Shown: positions 18,100-28,051 of the stretch, piece after piece
Layout: each line of letters begins with the position of its first letter
How positions within the stretch are numbered: the first letter of the stretch is position 1
Source of the DNA: Marinicella pacifica
Lineage (GTDB): Bacteria; Pseudomonadota; Gammaproteobacteria; Xanthomonadales; Marinicellaceae
Assembly: GCF_014636635.1 (NCBI RefSeq)
Contig: NZ_BMEO01000005.1
Location: 90,011-154,010 of the forward strand
Direction: 5' to 3'
DNA: 64,000 bases
Translations under genes and position numbers: made by a program
Notes under the pieces: model-generated
The model's database searches: none
Told to the model about the DNA's origin: nothing
Seen by the model: only the letters and a program-made list of their open reading frames with translations

Positions 18100-19269
18100 A
18101 TGATGATTAAAACAAGCCCAATCAAATGCGTTCTTTTACTGCTATTCATGATACCCAGCTTAACCGCCATCGCCGAAAACGCTGTGGTACCCGCCCCTCC
18201 TCAAATAGCTGCCGACAGCTATGTGCTGATGGACTACCACAGCAACCGCATCCTCATGGAAAAAAATTCCAGCGCGCGGGTGGAACCGGCCAGTATCACC
18301 AAACTAATGACTGCCTATGTGGTTTTTAATGAAATCAAAAAAGGCCAGCTGTCCTTGTCTGATACCGCCACCATCAGTGAAAAAGCCTGGCGCACCGGTG
18401 GCTCTAAAATGTTTATTGAGGTGGATAAGCAGGTCAATATAGAAGACCTGATTCGCGGCATGATTGTGCAATCGGGTAATGACGCCAGTGTGGCACTGGC
18501 CGAGCACATTGGCGGCAGCGAAGAAGTTTTTGCCTCGATGATGAATAAAGCCGCCGCTGACTTGGGTATGCACAACAGCCACTTTAAAAATGCCACCGGC
18601 TTACCTGAAGAAGATCATTATGTGTCGGCGTATGATGTGGCGTTGCTGGGTCAGGCTCTGGTGCGCGATTTTCCGGATTTATACCACATTTATTCCGAAA
18701 AAGAATTCACCTATAACGGCATCAAACAACACAACCGCAACACCTTGTTGTGGCGTGATCCCACCGTGGACGGCTTTAAAACCGGTCACACGGAATCAGC
18801 CGGCTATTGCCTGGCCACCACCTCATCAAGAAACGGCATGCGCCTGATTAATGTGGTGATGGGCACTGAATCAGAAAAAGCCCGTGCCGATGAAACCCAG
18901 AAAATGCTGAATTACGGATTTCGTTTTTATGAAACCCACAAGCTCTATCCGGCCGGTCTAAAGCAAGCAACAGCTGAAGTCTGGAAAGGGGCTGCCGAAG
19001 AAGTCCCCCTGGGCCTGGCCGATGATTTATTTATCACCATCCCCAAAGGCAGTTACGAGCAACTACAAGCCGGCGTGGACATCCCAAGCCAATTAGAAGC
19101 CCCCATCCAAGAGGGACAGGTCATTGGCCAGCTCATCATTCGCCTGCAAGACAGCGTCGTAGCAGAACGGCCAATGGTGGCTTTGTCAACGATCGAACAG
19201 GGCGGCTGGTGGACCCGCATGGTGGATGGTATGGGCTTGTGGTTTAAGTCTTTTGGAGATGACGATTAA
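18100..19269 (+). CDS. dacA: D-alanyl-D-alanine carboxypeptidase, PBP5/6 type
   Basis: 389 residues with a signal peptide (about residues 1-27). Active-site motifs are SxxK in PASITKLMTAY, SGN in IVQSGNDAS, and KTG in FKTGHTESAGYC. The C-terminus WWTRMVDGMGLWFKSF is an amphipathic helix for membrane attachment. It trims the terminal D-Ala from pentapeptides and so limits cross-linking. It is 14 bases after rlpA and one base before ybeD. Confidence 0.96.
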   Translation: MMIKTSPIKCVLLLLFMIPSLTAIAENAVVPAPPQIAADSYVLMDYHSNRILMEKNSSARVEPASITKLMTAYVVFNEIKKGQLSLSDTATISEKAWRTGGSKMFIEVDKQVNIEDLIRGMIVQSGNDASVALAEHIGGSEEVFASMMNKAAADLGMHNSHFKNATGLPEEDHYVSAYDVALLGQALVRDFPDLYHIYSEKEFTYNGIKQHNRNTLLWRDPTVDGFKTGHTESAGYCLATTSSRNGMRLINVVMGTESEKARADETQKMLNYGFRFYETHKLYPAGLKQATAEVWKGAAEEVPLGLADDLFITIPKGSYEQLQAGVDIPSQLEAPIQEGQVIGQLIIRLQDSVVAERPMVALSTIEQGGWWTRMVDGMGLWFKSFGDDD

Positions 19270-19270
19270 T

Positions 19271-19558
19271 ATGTCCAAACAAACAAACGATCATCAGTCA
19301 CAAGCCGAAGGCCTGACATTCCCCTGTGAATACCCGGTCAAAGCCATGGGTGCCAATAAAGATGACTTTCATGATGAAATTTATCAGTGCATCAAAGCCC
19401 ACGCGCCTGAAGTGTCGAAAGAAGGTGTTCAGATTAAAACCAGCAAAAACGGCAAATATTTATCTGTTACGGTACTGGTTTATGCCCAATCACGGGATCA
19501 TCTGATTGCTATTTATCAGGATCTGCGGGCTTTAGACAGCGTGGTATGGACCCTGTAA
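19271..19558 (+). CDS. ybeD: DUF493/YbeD family small regulatory protein
   Basis: 95 residues from the ATG at 19271, which directly follows the dacA stop; longer readings run back into dac[15 protein letters not shown] at the start and [11 protein letters not shown] at the end are family marks. The fold is ferredoxin-like and ACT-like; its function is not settled. Its position between dacA and lipB is conserved in gammaproteobacteria. Its 3-prime end overlaps lipB by 13 bases. Confidence 0.93.
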   Translation: MSKQTNDHQSQAEGLTFPCEYPVKAMGANKDDFHDEIYQCIKAHAPEVSKEGVQIKTSKNGKYLSVTVLVYAQSRDHLIAIYQDLRALDSVVWTL

Positions 19559-20196
19559 CAGCCCCCATCATTGTTCGCCAGCTGGGCCGGCTTGATTACC
19601 AAAAGGTGTGGAGTGCTATGCGTGACTTTACCGACACCCGACAAGCTGATACCACCGATGAATTGTGGCTGGTGGAACACCCGCCGGTGTTTACCCAGGG
19701 CCTGGCCGGTAAAGCAGAACACCTGCTGGCACCGGGCGATATTCCGGTGGTACAGGTGGATCGCGGCGGTCAGGTGACCTATCACGGTCCCGGACAAATC
19801 GTCGCCTATCCACTCATCGATTTACGTCGTCATGGCATCGGGGTTAAATCTCTGGTGCATGGTATCGAACAGACTGTCATCGATGTTTTGTCGCATTATG
19901 ATATTAAGGCTGAGCGTAAATTAAAAGCCCCCGGCGTCTATGTTAACGGTGATAAAATAGCCGCCTTAGGTTTAAAAATCCGTAAAGCTTGCTCTTACCA
20001 CGGACTGGCCTTTAACATTAACATGGACTTAAGTCCCTTTGCCCGCATTAACCCTTGTGGTTTTAGCGGATTAAAGGTGATACAACTGTGTGATTTAATC
20101 CCCGACTGTGATATACATACGGTACAAAATCAGCTGATTAGCAGCTTTTGTAAGAACTTGAATTTTTCTTCTCACCCAACCTCCGTTGCGGTGTGA
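19546..20196 (+). CDS. lipB: Octanoyl-ACP:protein N-octanoyltransferase LipB
   Basis: 216 residues. Family signatures are [17 protein letters not shown], the catalytic Lys in KIAALGLKI, and the catalytic Cys in INPCGFSGL. It moves the octanoyl chain from acyl carrier protein to lipoyl domains, where LipA inserts sulfur. The lipA gene follows within 17 bases. Confidence 0.97.
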   Translation: MDPVTAPIIVRQLGRLDYQKVWSAMRDFTDTRQADTTDELWLVEHPPVFTQGLAGKAEHLLAPGDIPVVQVDRGGQVTYHGPGQIVAYPLIDLRRHGIGVKSLVHGIEQTVIDVLSHYDIKAERKLKAPGVYVNGDKIAALGLKIRKACSYHGLAFNINMDLSPFARINPCGFSGLKVIQLCDLIPDCDIHTVQNQLISSFCKNLNFSSHPTSVAV

Positions 20197-20212
20197 ACCC
20201 ATCGTTGCACTT

Positions 20213-21187
20213 ATGAATCAAAAAATACCCTTAAACATACAAACCGCCGGTAACAAAGAACTCGGTGCCGCAAAAACTGAACGCAACCGCGCACAATTTG
20301 ACACCGATGCGCCACAGTTACGCAAACCCGACTGGATTCGGGTGCGTATTCCCACCGGTAATGCGGTGCAAAAACTGAAAAGTAAGCTGCGCAGCAATTC
20401 ACTGGTAACGGTGTGCGAAGAAGCCTCCTGCCCGAACATCCATGAATGTTTCGGTCACGGTACCGCCACGTTTATGATACTTGGCGAAATCTGCACCCGC
20501 CGCTGCTCATTTTGCGATGTGGCCCATGGCCGGCCGTTACCACCGGACCCCAATGAAGCGGCCAATCTGGCTCAAACCATCGCCGACATGGCGCTCAAAT
20601 ATGTGGTGATTACCTCGGTGGACCGTGATGATTTAAAAGACGGCGGCGCGCAGCATTTTGCTGATTGTATTGACGCCATCCGTGCCAAAAATCCGGACAT
20701 TAAAATCGAAATCCTGACCCCTGATTTCCGCGGCAAAAACAAAATCGAAAAAGCCCTGGAAATTTTTAAAAACTCACCACCGGATGTGTTTAATCATAAC
20801 TTAGAAACGGTGCCGGATTTATACCGCAATGTACGTCCCGGCGCCGATTACCAGTGGTCACTGGACTTACTGAAACGCTTTAAAGCACAACACCCTGATG
20901 TGGCCACCAAATCCGGCATCATGACCGGCCTCGGCGAAACCTTTGAACAAATCAAAGCCACCTTGCGCGACCTGGCGGATCATGATGTCGAAATGATTAC
21001 CGTCGGCCAATACCTGCAACCCACCAAAGGCCACCACCCGGTCCTCAAATACTGGTCACCCGACGAATTCAAAGCCATCGAAGAATACGGCTACACCCTC
21101 GGCTTCACCCATGTCGCCTCCGGCCCCTTAGTCCGCAGCTCCTACCACGCCGACCTACAAGCCAAACAAGCCGGCTTTGTCAGCTAA
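20213..21187 (+). CDS. lipA: Lipoyl synthase LipA
   Basis: 324 residues from the ATG at 20213; an in-frame GTG at 20186 overlaps lipB and is less likely. The auxiliary cluster cysteines are in [12 protein letters not shown], the radical-SAM CxxxCxxC in [12 protein letters not shown], and the terminal Ser-containing RSSYHAD is present. It inserts two sulfurs into protein-bound octanoate. It is the last gene of the long plus-strand cluster. Confidence 0.97.
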   Translation: MNQKIPLNIQTAGNKELGAAKTERNRAQFDTDAPQLRKPDWIRVRIPTGNAVQKLKSKLRSNSLVTVCEEASCPNIHECFGHGTATFMILGEICTRRCSFCDVAHGRPLPPDPNEAANLAQTIADMALKYVVITSVDRDDLKDGGAQHFADCIDAIRAKNPDIKIEILTPDFRGKNKIEKALEIFKNSPPDVFNHNLETVPDLYRNVRPGADYQWSLDLLKRFKAQHPDVATKSGIMTGLGETFEQIKATLRDLADHDVEMITVGQYLQPTKGHHPVLKYWSPDEFKAIEEYGYTLGFTHVASGPLVRSSYHADLQAKQAGFVS

Positions 21188-21242
21188 ATCAATCCCGCCA
21201 AGCCTGACTGCCCGAGTCCATTTCGGCCAGTCAGGTTTCAAC

Positions 21243-22709
21243 TTAAGCCAACAATAAAAAACCGATAAAACTCACCGTCGCCGCAATCAGGGCATAGGGC
21301 AACTGGGTGATGGCGTGGGACACCATATGGCAGCCGGCACCCTGGGCGGCGAGGATGGTGGAATCGCTGTAAAAACAGGCTTGAGAGCCAAAGGCACTGG
21401 CCGATAACAAGGCACCGATTACCAGCGGGATGTTGGCATCCACCGCATAAGCCAGGGGCATGACAATGGGGATGGTGACGGCAAAAATACCCCAGCTGGA
21501 GCCGGTGGCAAAAGCCAGTATGGCCATCGCCAGGAACACAAGTGCCGGTAACCACTGGGCAGTCATATACGGTGACAGGTTTTCAATGACATACTGCGGC
21601 AACATCAGCTTATCGCAGACATCTTTAAAAATAAACGCCGCCACCACCGTGCCGATGGCAGGCAACATGGTTTTAAAACCGTCCATCATGGTTTCCATCA
21701 TTTCGCTTAACGACATCAGTTTTTGCAAACCATAATACGGCAAAGTGATGATTAAGGTCACCACCAGACCTTTATAAACGTCCACATCAAAATAAATGGT
21801 CAGCACCACCAATAAAATCATCGGCACCAGAAAATTCACCAATTTACCTTTTGGCTGGGCTTCCTCAAACTCTTCTTCAATGCCTTTAACCAGATATTCA
21901 CCGGGTGCTAATGATTTTTCGGTGGGTGTAACCGCTTCAATCAAATCCTCATCCACCGCGACATTATCCGGGGCAGCCGGAGACTGACTGGGATCGGCAA
22001 GCCCCAGACGACTGGCCATTTCGGCTTTTTTCATCGGCCCAAAAATAGGAATTACTCCCACAATCACCAATATCAGCACCACCAATGTTAGCCAGGCATA
22101 CAACATATACGGAATGGCCTGCATATACACAGATAAGCCTTCACCCACCGCGGCCACCTGGTTATTTTCCAGCAATCCGCCAAAGAAAATGGCCCAGGTC
22201 GATAAGGGCACCAAAACACAGACAGGCGCTGCGGTGGAATCCACCACATAGGCCAACATTTCGCGGGAGACTTTGTACTTATCGGTGACCCGCTTCATGC
22301 TTTCACCGACACTCAGGGCGTTGAGGTAATCATCCACGAAAATCACCAGACCCAATAAAAAGGTCATTACCAAGGATGATTTGCGCCCGCTGGTGTATTG
22401 TTGGGCTTTGTGACCGAATGCCATGGCACCACCGGTGTGTACCAGTAAACCGATTAACATCCCAAAACCACCACACACCAGAATAAGCCAGGCAATGGTC
22501 TCATCCTGCATCACCGTCAAAGTGGTGTCGGTAAAGTGAGTCAGGATATCGGCCGGCGAAAACAACAGTAAACCGGTTAAAGCCCCCAGAGTCAAAGCCA
22601 GAATTGGGCGTTTTAGCCAGATGGCCAACACCAGAACCACCACCGGCGGAATTAAACTGACGCCTGTCGGTTGCGCCTGTATGGTGTCTGTCACCGCTTG
22701 AGTAAGCAT
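21243..22709 (-). CDS. NhaC-family Na+/H+ antiporter-like membrane protein
   Basis: 488 residues with about eleven membrane segments. FVDDYLNALSVGESMKRV and DSTAAPVCVLVPLSTWAIF are motifs of the NhaC superfamily, and GSSWGIFAVTIPIVMPLA lies near the C-terminus. A cytoplasmic acidic loop sits around residues 235-285. It probably exchanges sodium for protons, but amino-acid/proton antiport is known among relatives. It is convergent with lipA (56 bases apart) and transcribed alone. Confidence 0.85.
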   Translation of the reverse strand: MLTQAVTDTIQAQPTGVSLIPPVVVLVLAIWLKRPILALTLGALTGLLLFSPADILTHFTDTTLTVMQDETIAWLILVCGGFGMLIGLLVHTGGAMAFGHKAQQYTSGRKSSLVMTFLLGLVIFVDDYLNALSVGESMKRVTDKYKVSREMLAYVVDSTAAPVCVLVPLSTWAIFFGGLLENNQVAAVGEGLSVYMQAIPYMLYAWLTLVVLILVIVGVIPIFGPMKKAEMASRLGLADPSQSPAAPDNVAVDEDLIEAVTPTEKSLAPGEYLVKGIEEEFEEAQPKGKLVNFLVPMILLVVLTIYFDVDVYKGLVVTLIITLPYYGLQKLMSLSEMMETMMDGFKTMLPAIGTVVAAFIFKDVCDKLMLPQYVIENLSPYMTAQWLPALVFLAMAILAFATGSSWGIFAVTIPIVMPLAYAVDANIPLVIGALLSASAFGSQACFYSDSTILAAQGAGCHMVSHAITQLPYALIAATVSFIGFLLLA

Positions 22710-22899
22710 AGTCGTACCCTCAAAAAATCAAACGATAATAAAACTTTCAAATTGCGGATATTGGCACAAAACAATCTATTTTCCTAATAAAATTTGCCCC
22801 TACGTGAAAACTATTTGAGTTGGTTACATCCGGTACGCCCGACAGGCGCTTATTTTAAGCATCACCACAATTTCGGTGAATGCAGGGTCTTTATCGGTT

Positions 22900-24366
22900 T
22901 TACATCATCGGTGAAAACAAGCGCACCACCCGTTCCCAGAAATGCACCAGGGTGCCGCGTTGTAACCACTGTTCGGCATCTATTTTTTCAGCGTCCTGTA
23001 AATCAGCCTCAAACACTTCAGCCATTTGTTGGGCTTTGGCTTCACCATAAATCAGGGTGTTGATTTCAAAGTTGATATCAAAACTGCGCACATCCATATT
23101 GGCACTCCCTAAAATCACCAGGTCATTATCTATAACCATGGTTTTGCTGTGAATAAAGCCCTTTTTATACAGGAATATTTCAATGCCAATCGAAAGCAAC
23201 TCACTGTAATAGGATTTGGCTGCTGTATTCACGATTCTTGAATCGGACTGATCCGGCACCAACAATTTTATTTTTACGCCACTTTTGGCGGCAATAATCA
23301 ACGCGTCCTTGAGTCTGTCGCCGGGAATAAAATAGGGTGTGGTAATCAATATCTGCGAACGCGCCGAGGCAATCGCCTTGAGAATAGAAAACAATATATT
23401 CGGCAAATCCGAATCCGGCCCCGAGGACACCGGCTGAACCAGCTCAGGCTCAACCACATCGGTTGTGATTTTGACGGGAAAATAATCTGACTTTAAGCTG
23501 ATTTGAGTATCACTGCAAAAATTCCAGTCACTGATAAACACATACTGAAAAAAAACCACCGCCGGACCCCTGATTTGCATGTGGGTATCCCGCCAGTAGA
23601 TTTGTTTTTCCGGCGCCGGTGTGGTTTTGGTGGCGTTGATGTAGTTATCACCCACATTGATACCACCTGTAAAAACCCTTTGACCATCTATCACCACAAT
23701 TTTTCGGTGGTTGCGGTAATTAATGCGGTGGGCAATGGCATGCAACCTTAACCGGTAAAAAGGGGCCATTTGAATGCCGTTTCTTTGCATTTTTTTCAAT
23801 AACTGGCGACCAATATGAAAACTGCCGAAATCATCATAAATAAAACGCACCTCAACACCCTGCTGCGCACGCTCAATCAGGGCATTGGCCACTTGGTTGC
23901 CAATACCGTCACTTTCGTAGATGTAATATTCCACATGAATGTGGTGACGGGCATGACGTATGGCTTCTAACAATGCCGGAAACTTTTGTTCACCATTATG
24001 ATAAATATCGATGGAATTACCGGCCGAAACCGGGCTTAGGTTGGTGTTGAGAATAAATCCGGATAAATGTCGGTATTTTGAGGGGAACAAATCATCTTGC
24101 CAGATGCTTTCGGCCACTTCAAAACCATGCTCTTTGACGTCTTTGCGCAGTTTTTCATCACGCAATAATTTATGGCTGTAAAATTTTCTTTTGCGAAAGT
24201 TAACCCCAAAGGAAAAATAAAATATAATGCCCAACACCGGAATAAAAACCACTGCCAAAATATAGGACAGGGCTTTGGTGGTGTTGTGGGTGTCATAGAT
24301 GATTTGGACAATCACCAGCAACAGCACAATAAAATATGCGGCTTGTAAAAAAACAACCCAATTCAT
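22900..24366 (-). CDS. cls: Cardiolipin synthase, two HKD motifs
   Basis: 488 residues. Two N-terminal membrane segments (about 5-25 and 35-55) precede two phospholipase-D half-domains: HRINYRNHRKIVVIDG with the first HxKxxxxD, and GFIHSKTMVIDNDLVILGSA with the second. It condenses two phosphatidylglycerols to cardiolipin and glycerol. It begins about 28 bases beyond a strong terminator for the preceding gene, so it probably has its own promoter. Confidence 0.95.
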   Translation of the reverse strand: MNWVVFLQAAYFIVLLLVIVQIIYDTHNTTKALSYILAVVFIPVLGIIFYFSFGVNFRKRKFYSHKLLRDEKLRKDVKEHGFEVAESIWQDDLFPSKYRHLSGFILNTNLSPVSAGNSIDIYHNGEQKFPALLEAIRHARHHIHVEYYIYESDGIGNQVANALIERAQQGVEVRFIYDDFGSFHIGRQLLKKMQRNGIQMAPFYRLRLHAIAHRINYRNHRKIVVIDGQRVFTGGINVGDNYINATKTTPAPEKQIYWRDTHMQIRGPAVVFFQYVFISDWNFCSDTQISLKSDYFPVKITTDVVEPELVQPVSSGPDSDLPNILFSILKAIASARSQILITTPYFIPGDRLKDALIIAAKSGVKIKLLVPDQSDSRIVNTAAKSYYSELLSIGIEIFLYKKGFIHSKTMVIDNDLVILGSANMDVRSFDINFEINTLIYGEAKAQQMAEVFEADLQDAEKIDAEQWLQRGTLVHFWERVVRLFSPMM

Positions 24367-24393
24367 TCGGCGACCCTTTGGCTACAAAAACAA

Positions 24394-24420
24394 AAAAAGC
24401 ACCGACCGGCGGTGCTTTTT
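24394..24420 (-). terminator. Intrinsic terminator after the alpha-toroid protein gene
   Basis: An 11-bp stem AAAAAGCACCG/CGGTGCTTTTT encloses a five-base loop and is followed on the minus strand by a run of T. It lies between the stop of the gene at 24442 and the start of cls. Confidence 0.9.
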
Positions 24421-24441
24421 GATCGAAAGAATAATTATACC

Positions 24442-25593
24442 TTAATTCACATAACATTCCATCTGACCCTTGAAAATACGGTCATATACGCCTTCTTTGC
24501 CCAGTGCATGCACCGCTTCGGCTTCCACTTCAACATTGTAGTAAGAACCACCCGGGTAAGAGGGAAAACCACCATCATTTTCCTGTAACGCCGCTATCCA
24601 CACTTTGGCAGATTCAATGGCCGGAAGATAATTTTTAGCCGGCAAACGTTCCTGGGCTTTGATTAAAGCCATGACCGCATACGCTGTGGTCTGCAGGTCT
24701 TCATCGCTTGCTGTGGGTGCTGCCAAATTAGAGTGCCAGTTAAATGAACCGTTGGGATTTTGTAAGCTGACTAAATAGTCGGCCAATTCTTCTAAAGTGG
24801 TTGAACCATTAACACCCAGTTGATTAGGTGCCACAATTTCAGGGAAGGTTAAACGGTTGACGTTAGCCAAACCCTGAACACCACCGACCACACCTAAAAT
24901 GTCTGTGTATTGAGTGCCCGGATCGGTGTTATCTAAATTCGCCAGAGCATCTAAAATACCCTGTTCAAACTGACCGGCAATACCCTGATAACAGTATCGT
25001 TCAGCCGCCAAAACCTGGTTGGCCAATTCCCAGGGTTTTAAATTTTGCCAGGGCGGGCTTGTTCGTACGGCATCAATATAATCTTGTGCGTTCATATCCG
25101 CATTACCACCGTAAGTGCCAGCTAACAAAGCTTCATAAAAACCATTTTTAACCCAGTCTGTATAGGTGGTGTCACCGGTTCTTTGGGTCATGTACCATAG
25201 GTTTAAAGCCGTCTGTGAGCCCAACTTCGGACTACCGGCACCTGCACCACTGCCACCGTAAGTTGAATTTAGATTAAAATCAGCCGCAGCTACGGCTGAA
25301 CTCATAAATACGCTTAAATTGCTGGCGTCATAAGCTGCCAACACACCGTCGATAATCGGTGCGGTGATATTATATGCCGATGATGAGCACACATTATGCG
25401 GCCAGCCCCAGCCACCATCATCACATTGCTGCGCCACAATATGAATACCGCCGTTTACGATGGCCTCATCATAGGGCCCGTCAAAACTCAAACCGGTTAA
25501 ATCATAACCGTCCTTTTCTGTGGCATACAGCGCCATTGAACACCCAAACAGCACAGCACACAAAACCCCATTCAATTTAGAAAATCGCTTCAT
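24442..25593 (-). CDS. Secreted prenyltransferase/squalene-cyclase-like alpha-toroid protein
   Basis: 383 residues with a signal peptide (about 1-24). Repeats of the terpene-cyclase/prenyltransferase toroid type are visible: CDDGGWGWPHN near the start, VSLQNPNGSFNWHS in the middle and ALQENDGGFPSYPGG near the end. Each is a Q-x-x-x-G-x-(F/W) unit closing a helix pair. I see no DCTAE-like catalytic motif, so this is more likely a binding or polymer-modifying protein than a true cyclase. Cysteines could form disulfides in the periplasm. Function unknown. Confidence 0.7.
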   Translation of the reverse strand: MKRFSKLNGVLCAVLFGCSMALYATEKDGYDLTGLSFDGPYDEAIVNGGIHIVAQQCDDGGWGWPHNVCSSSAYNITAPIIDGVLAAYDASNLSVFMSSAVAAADFNLNSTYGGSGAGAGSPKLGSQTALNLWYMTQRTGDTTYTDWVKNGFYEALLAGTYGGNADMNAQDYIDAVRTSPPWQNLKPWELANQVLAAERYCYQGIAGQFEQGILDALANLDNTDPGTQYTDILGVVGGVQGLANVNRLTFPEIVAPNQLGVNGSTTLEELADYLVSLQNPNGSFNWHSNLAAPTASDEDLQTTAYAVMALIKAQERLPAKNYLPAIESAKVWIAALQENDGGFPSYPGGSYYNVEVEAEAVHALGKEGVYDRIFKGQMECYVN

Positions 25594-25775
25594 AACATCC
25601 TCTTATTTAAAAAAACAAAAAAACATCCCTAATTTAGGAATCCTGTTATTAGGATACATAAGAGCCATTCTGATGTAAATGTTTTTGTGACAAGGTTCAC
25701 ATTGTGTGCGACATAATGTGGCATTTCAGTTGATATAAGCTATTTTTAAGAAATGATTGCAAGAAAAAATGCCAA

Positions 25776-25816
25776 GTTGACACAAAGGGGCACATAAAGC
25801 GCCACTTTGTGTCAAC
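25776..25816 (-). terminator. Probable terminator: long inverted repeat after the prolyl oligopeptidase gene
   Basis: GTTGACACAAAG (25776-25787) pairs perfectly with CTTTGTGTCAAC (25805-25816), and the inner bases extend the stem. It lies 19 bases after the stop of the peptidase gene. A T-run follows only after several bases, so termination efficiency is uncertain. Confidence 0.65.
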
Positions 25817-25834
25817 AATTTTAAATTGGTTCTT

Positions 25835-27964
25835 TTACTTCAAATGGGTCCACAGATGGGTGTACACCAAAGCCAGGCGTTCGGCCAATTGCTCATTGGT
25901 GCTGGAACCACCGTGACCGCCTTCTATATTTTCATAATACCAAACCGGATAGCCGTAGGATTCCATTTTGGCCGCCATTTTACGGGCATGACCGGGATGG
26001 ACCCGGTCATCACGGGTCGAGGTAAAGAAAAAAGTGGCGGGATAATCGGTGTCTTTTTTCAGGTTTTGATAGGGGCTGTATTTTTTCATAAAAGCCCAGT
26101 CTTCAGGCTTGTCCGGATTACCAAATTCACCCATCCAGCTGGCACCGGCCAAAAGTTTATGGTATCGCTTTAAATCCAGTAAAGGTACACCAATCACTGC
26201 AGCGCCGTAAAGCTCGGGATGCCGGGTCATGGTGGCACCCACCAACAGACCGCCGTTAGAGCGGCCTTCAATACCCAGGTGCTCCGGTGAGGTGATGTTT
26301 CGCTCCACCAGATCACGGGCCACGGCTTCAAAATCTTCATAGGATTTTGTTTTATTTTCCAATATAGCGGCCTGATGCCATTTCGGTCCGTATTCCCCGC
26401 CACCACGAATATTAGCCGATACAAACACGCCACCGCGATCGAGCCAGAGTTTTCCGTACGCCCCTTCTAAGGCTTCATAGCTACCGGAGTAAGACGGCGT
26501 CAGTGAATTTCTGAAACCACCGTAAGAAAAAATATGGGTTGGGTTTTGACCGTTAAATTCGAGGTTTTTATTCATGACGATAAAATAAGGAACAAACGTA
26601 CCGTCTGTCGATCGGGCAAAATACTGTTTAACCACATAAGGCGTCGCATCAAAGCTGGGTTTTTGTTGTCTCACTGCGGTGGCTTTTAAATCATCACCGG
26701 CCACATGATACAATGTGGGTGGTTTGATAAAGGACTCGTAAACTGCAAAAAAGTCACCGGATTTATCATCCACCGCCGATAAGCTCACTGCGCCGTTGGG
26801 CGGAAATTCGACCCGGCTTTTTTTCCAAATGCGGTTGGGATCCTCTTTATCGGGCTGATAGACATCCACCTGTGCCACCACATCCACCAGAGAGTTTACG
26901 ATGATACTGTTATCGCTGGTGACAATCGCTTCAATGGTGGTGAATGAATCGGGGGTTAAAAACACCTGCCAATCACCCTCTTTTACTTCGGCTTTTTGCA
27001 TCAGCAATAATTTTGGCTTAATCAATAAAACCATGCCCTGTTTAAGTGATTGGCCCTGAAACTGCCAGTCTTCTTTTAAGGACACCACCAGTTGATCCTG
27101 ATAGATGTCATTCACCACGGCGCTATCGGGTAAATCCAGTTTTTGCGGTTCACCGCCCAGCAACAAATAATAATCATTGGTCCAGAACGAGGTGCCATCC
27201 ACAATCAGGTCCATGGTATTATCACCTTCGCCCGAACGAAATGCAGAAACTGAAACTGATTCTTTGGGTACCGTCATCAACGTTTTTGCATCGCTTAAAT
27301 CCTGACCTCTTTGCCAGAGCTTGACCACTGCCGGGTAACCTGAACTTGTCATGCTGTCAGCGCCAAAATCAGTGGCCACGTACAAGTGATCCCGATCACG
27401 CCATGTAACCCGCATTTTGGCTTTGGGCAGTTGAAAACCGTCATCTATGAATTGTTTTTCATCCACATCAAATTCTTTCATCACCACTGCATCGCCACCG
27501 CCTGGTGATAAATACATGAGACAGCGTTGGTAATCAGGTTTGAGACAATTCAGACCTTTAAAGACCCAGGTACCTTCATGATTCTTATTGTAGTCATCCA
27601 TATCAATCACTGTTTCCCAATCGGCCTGTTCATGGTCGATAAAATTATCCACTCTGGCGCGTCGGTATAACCCGCGTGGATGGGCATCATCTTTCCAGTA
27701 ATTATACAGCCAGTCACCCTGCCGACTCACTTCGGGAATGCGTGATTGATTATTCAGCGTGGTTAACGCCTGTTGATACAGTTCATCGTAAATGGGTTTG
27801 GATTTATAATCTTCGGCCGTAGTCCGGTTATGATCTTTCACCCAGTCCATAGCACGGGTGGAGTCAATGTCTTCCAGCCAGATAAATGGATCAACAGAAC
27901 TTTCGGTTGGCTCGGCAAATAAGGCACCACTGAGCAACAATAACAGCACAATTCGATGTAACAT
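25835..27964 (-). CDS. Secreted prolyl oligopeptidase (S9A) family peptidase
   Basis: 709 residues with a signal peptide ending near residue 18. An N-terminal beta-propeller is followed by an alpha/beta hydrolase domain: catalytic Ser in IEGRSNGGLLVGA, Asp in STRDDRVHPGHA, and His in EGGHGGSS. DPFIWLEDIDSTRAMDWV at the start is typical of the family. These enzymes cut short peptides after proline or related residues; a periplasmic nutritional role is likely. It is transcribed alone. Confidence 0.93.
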   Translation of the reverse strand: MLHRIVLLLLLSGALFAEPTESSVDPFIWLEDIDSTRAMDWVKDHNRTTAEDYKSKPIYDELYQQALTTLNNQSRIPEVSRQGDWLYNYWKDDAHPRGLYRRARVDNFIDHEQADWETVIDMDDYNKNHEGTWVFKGLNCLKPDYQRCLMYLSPGGGDAVVMKEFDVDEKQFIDDGFQLPKAKMRVTWRDRDHLYVATDFGADSMTSSGYPAVVKLWQRGQDLSDAKTLMTVPKESVSVSAFRSGEGDNTMDLIVDGTSFWTNDYYLLLGGEPQKLDLPDSAVVNDIYQDQLVVSLKEDWQFQGQSLKQGMVLLIKPKLLLMQKAEVKEGDWQVFLTPDSFTTIEAIVTSDNSIIVNSLVDVVAQVDVYQPDKEDPNRIWKKSRVEFPPNGAVSLSAVDDKSGDFFAVYESFIKPPTLYHVAGDDLKATAVRQQKPSFDATPYVVKQYFARSTDGTFVPYFIVMNKNLEFNGQNPTHIFSYGGFRNSLTPSYSGSYEALEGAYGKLWLDRGGVFVSANIRGGGEYGPKWHQAAILENKTKSYEDFEAVARDLVERNITSPEHLGIEGRSNGGLLVGATMTRHPELYGAAVIGVPLLDLKRYHKLLAGASWMGEFGNPDKPEDWAFMKKYSPYQNLKKDTDYPATFFFTSTRDDRVHPGHARKMAAKMESYGYPVWYYENIEGGHGGSSTNEQLAERLALVYTHLWTHLK

Positions 27965-28051
27965 AATGGTTTTCGGGAAAATGAAAGATAATGATTTTAA
28001 CGCGAAAACCGCAGCGGATAAAGCGTTGATGTTATTTATCTGACAGCCGCT

